Source: Candidatus Cloacimonadota bacterium (GTDB taxonomy: Bacteria > Cloacimonadota > Cloacimonadia > JGIOTU-2). From it: DNA of 8,229 nt. The stretch's first letter is position 1; each line of letters opens with the position of its first letter. Shown piece by piece: positions 7,606 to 8,229 of this stretch. Location: contig JACNFI010000011.1 in the NCBI GenBank assembly GCA_014384665.1, forward strand, positions 1 to 8,229. Direction: 5' to 3'. The notes under the pieces are model-generated. The model did no database searches, was not told the DNA's origin, and was given only the letters and a program-made list of their open reading frames with translations. Position numbers and translations under genes: made by a program.

Positions 7606-7726
7606 CTTTCATCCTAAAATTTTTACTTATTAAACTTATACTTACACACATTTCATAAATGTTAATTTCTTTTTCTAAAAAAGACAATTTCACTTTATTA
7701 TGTAAACGCTTTTCTTTTATTTCCAT
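7589..7726 (-). CDS. Doubtful 45-residue reading frame overlapping the endopeptidase start
   Basis: ATG at 7726 opens a 45-codon frame ending in TAG at 7589, overlapping the first 17 bases of the endopeptidase gene in another frame. The product is Lys/Glu-rich (begins MEIKEKRLHNKV, ends MKDEKEL) with a hydrophobic middle, no signal peptide and no family I recognise. A GGTGG lies 5 nt before the ATG as a weak ribosome site. It could be a leader peptide translated just ahead of the endopeptidase, but an open run of this length can arise by chance, and the possible promoter at 7631-7640 would start inside it. Confidence 0.18.
   Translation of the reverse strand: MEIKEKRLHNKVKLSFLEKEINIYEMCVSISLISKNFRMKDEKEL
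7631..7640 (-). promoter_or_regulatory. Possible -10/-7 promoter element for the endopeptidase operon
   Basis: The minus strand reads TATAAGTTTA, which holds TATAAG (one off TATAAT) and TAAGTTTA (one off the Bacteroidota TAnnTTTG). It lies about 25 bp before the start codon, giving a short leader. A TTAACA sits 19 bp upstream, too far and too poor to be a convincing -35. AT-rich DNA yields such matches by chance, so this is only a candidate. Confidence 0.22.
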
Positions 7727-7755
7727 GCATACCACCAAAATTTTTCTTTTTCATT

Positions 7756-7971
7756 CTAATTAATAATTAATAGTTTCATTGTTTGATTAAAATTATTTGA
7801 ATTTATCCTATAGAAATACAGTCCATTACTCAAACTATTCCCATTTTCATCCTTTCCATCCCATACAACTTCATATCTATCAGCATCTAACACTTCATTC
7901 ACCAAGGTTTTCACCTTCTGTCCTTTAATAAGGTCTCCATCAAACATAGCTATTTCATTCCCCATATCCAT
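7756..7971 (-). pseudogene. Remnant of a T9SS cargo protein: GDEIAxFDG motif joined to the end of a sorting domain
   Basis: The 71-residue frame has two recognisable parts. Residues 3-16 (MGNEIAMFDGDLIK) resemble the GDEIAxFDG phrase of FCB extracellular proteins, normally followed by a whole beta domain. Residues 17-71 (GQKVKTLVN, VVWDGKDENGNSLSNGLYFYRI, ending MKLLIIN) are the second half of a FlgD-like T9SS type A sorting domain, which normally begins earlier with a YPNPF segment and an IYNxxG strand. Those elements are missing and the two parts are joined in frame, as an internal deletion would leave. There is no signal peptide, so the product could not reach T9SS through Sec. GGAG lies 4 nt before the ATG, so translation is possible, but an in-frame TGA stops the frame a short way upstream. 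A gene remnant is the best reading; a small functional protein is unlikely. Confidence 0.6.
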
Positions 7972-8058
7972 TTTACTCCGAGCAATTATCCTTTTATGTA
8001 AGTGTCAATATTTGGATTGAATTTAATATACTTTCAATTTTTTATATCATATCCCCAG

Positions 8059-8079
8059 AAAATTCCATAAGGGAATTTT
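8059..8079. repeat. AT-rich inverted repeat, possible weak bidirectional terminator
   Basis: AAAATTCC and GGAATTTT form an 8-bp stem around a 5-base loop (ATAAG). The A/T ends of the arms give a short U-run on both strands, as in bidirectional terminators, but only two G:C pairs hold the stem. A chance palindrome is a real alternative. Confidence 0.25.
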
Positions 8080-8166
8080 GATAGAGCTTTTAAGATATTC
8101 TGTTTAGATTTGATTATATTTCATATTTTATTTTAGAAATTACAGCTTTATGACAATAAATTGACT

Positions 8167-8181
8167 ATCCGCCTGGCGGAT
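8167..8181. repeat. GC-rich 15-bp perfect palindrome
   Basis: ATCCGCC-T-GGCGGAT: two 7-bp arms around one base, the most GC-rich spot in its AT-rich surroundings. No U-tract follows on either strand, so it is not a standard terminator. It resembles short palindromes scattered in many copies through some bacterial genomes, but only one copy is in this window. Confidence 0.55.
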
Positions 8182-8229
8182 TGATTTCAAGCAGAATATT
8201 TTGTGCATTAGATATTCTTTTTTTTTGCC

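Larger units (their letters stand above)
7972..8229. other. 258 bp with no supported gene
   Basis: Very AT-rich. On the minus strand the longest open stretches are under 30 codons, start without a plausible start codon or ribosome site, and match nothing I recognise. It contains two inverted repeats and a run of nine T near the edge. It may be decayed sequence from the gene whose end survives at 7756-7971, or intergenic DNA upstream of it. Confidence 0.6.

Noticed and set aside
7759..7771. Palindrome-like ATTAAT-A-ATTAAT at the end of the remnant gene
   Set aside because: Made only of A and T and overlapping coding sequence; expected by chance in such DNA.
8003..8008. TTGACA -35-like hexamer on the minus strand upstream of the remnant
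   Set aside because: No acceptable -10 lies 16-18 bp downstream; the nearest GATAAT is only 12 bp away. FCB vegetative promoters also seldom use TTGACA.
7991..8125. Short uninterrupted minus-strand stretches near 8040-8125 as a fragment of another gene
   Set aside because: Under 30 codons, no start codon, no ribosome site and no family resemblance that I can name.

Overview
The window is AT-rich and every gene I can support lies on the minus strand, so transcription runs from high to low coordinates. Three long genes follow one another: a secreted serine endopeptidase with a type IX secretion (T9SS) sorting domain (7605 down to 3850), a signal-peptide-bearing fibre-like surface protein (3798 down to 1888), and a secreted cohesin/dockerin-type protein that leaves the window at base 1 while still open (from 1867). 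The gaps are 51 bp and 20 bp, both downstream genes have a strong AGGAG ribosome binding site, and I see no terminator between them, so one transcript for all three is likely.

The organism looks like a member of the FCB group (Bacteroidota, Cloacimonadota, Marinimicrobia, Ignavibacteria and relatives), probably uncultured. The reasons are T9SS type A C-terminal domains (YPNPF...GLYFYQI...KKVLLFK), the FCB-style dockerin that ends in a GDVNGDW-type motif, PKD, FN3 and carboxypeptidase-regulatory-like modules, low GC, and signal peptides ending just before a Gln. A more exact placement cannot be made from these genes.

Region by region: 1-1867 is the 5' 622 codons of the cohesin/dockerin protein, ending in a 378-bp tandem repeat cut by the window edge. 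1888-3798 is the fibre-like protein: a conserved N-terminal module, two blocks of a 10-residue repeat, an 18-bp/6-residue repeat, and a conserved C-terminal module. 3850-7605 is the multidomain endopeptidase, with a near-identical tandem PKD duplication. 7606-7755 is a leader region with a weak possible promoter and a doubtful 45-codon reading frame. 7756-7971 is a short fragment of another T9SS cargo, probably a gene remnant formed by an internal deletion. 7972-8229 has no gene I can support, but holds a GC-rich 15-bp palindrome and an AT-rich inverted repeat.

The two outer long genes carry the same composite module in the same order: carboxypeptidase-regulatory-like fold, dockerin pair, GDVNGDW-like motif, cohesin-like domain. 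All three products have signal peptides. The simplest reading is a small exported protease/adhesin set acting at or beyond the outer membrane; any physical interaction between the products is inference.
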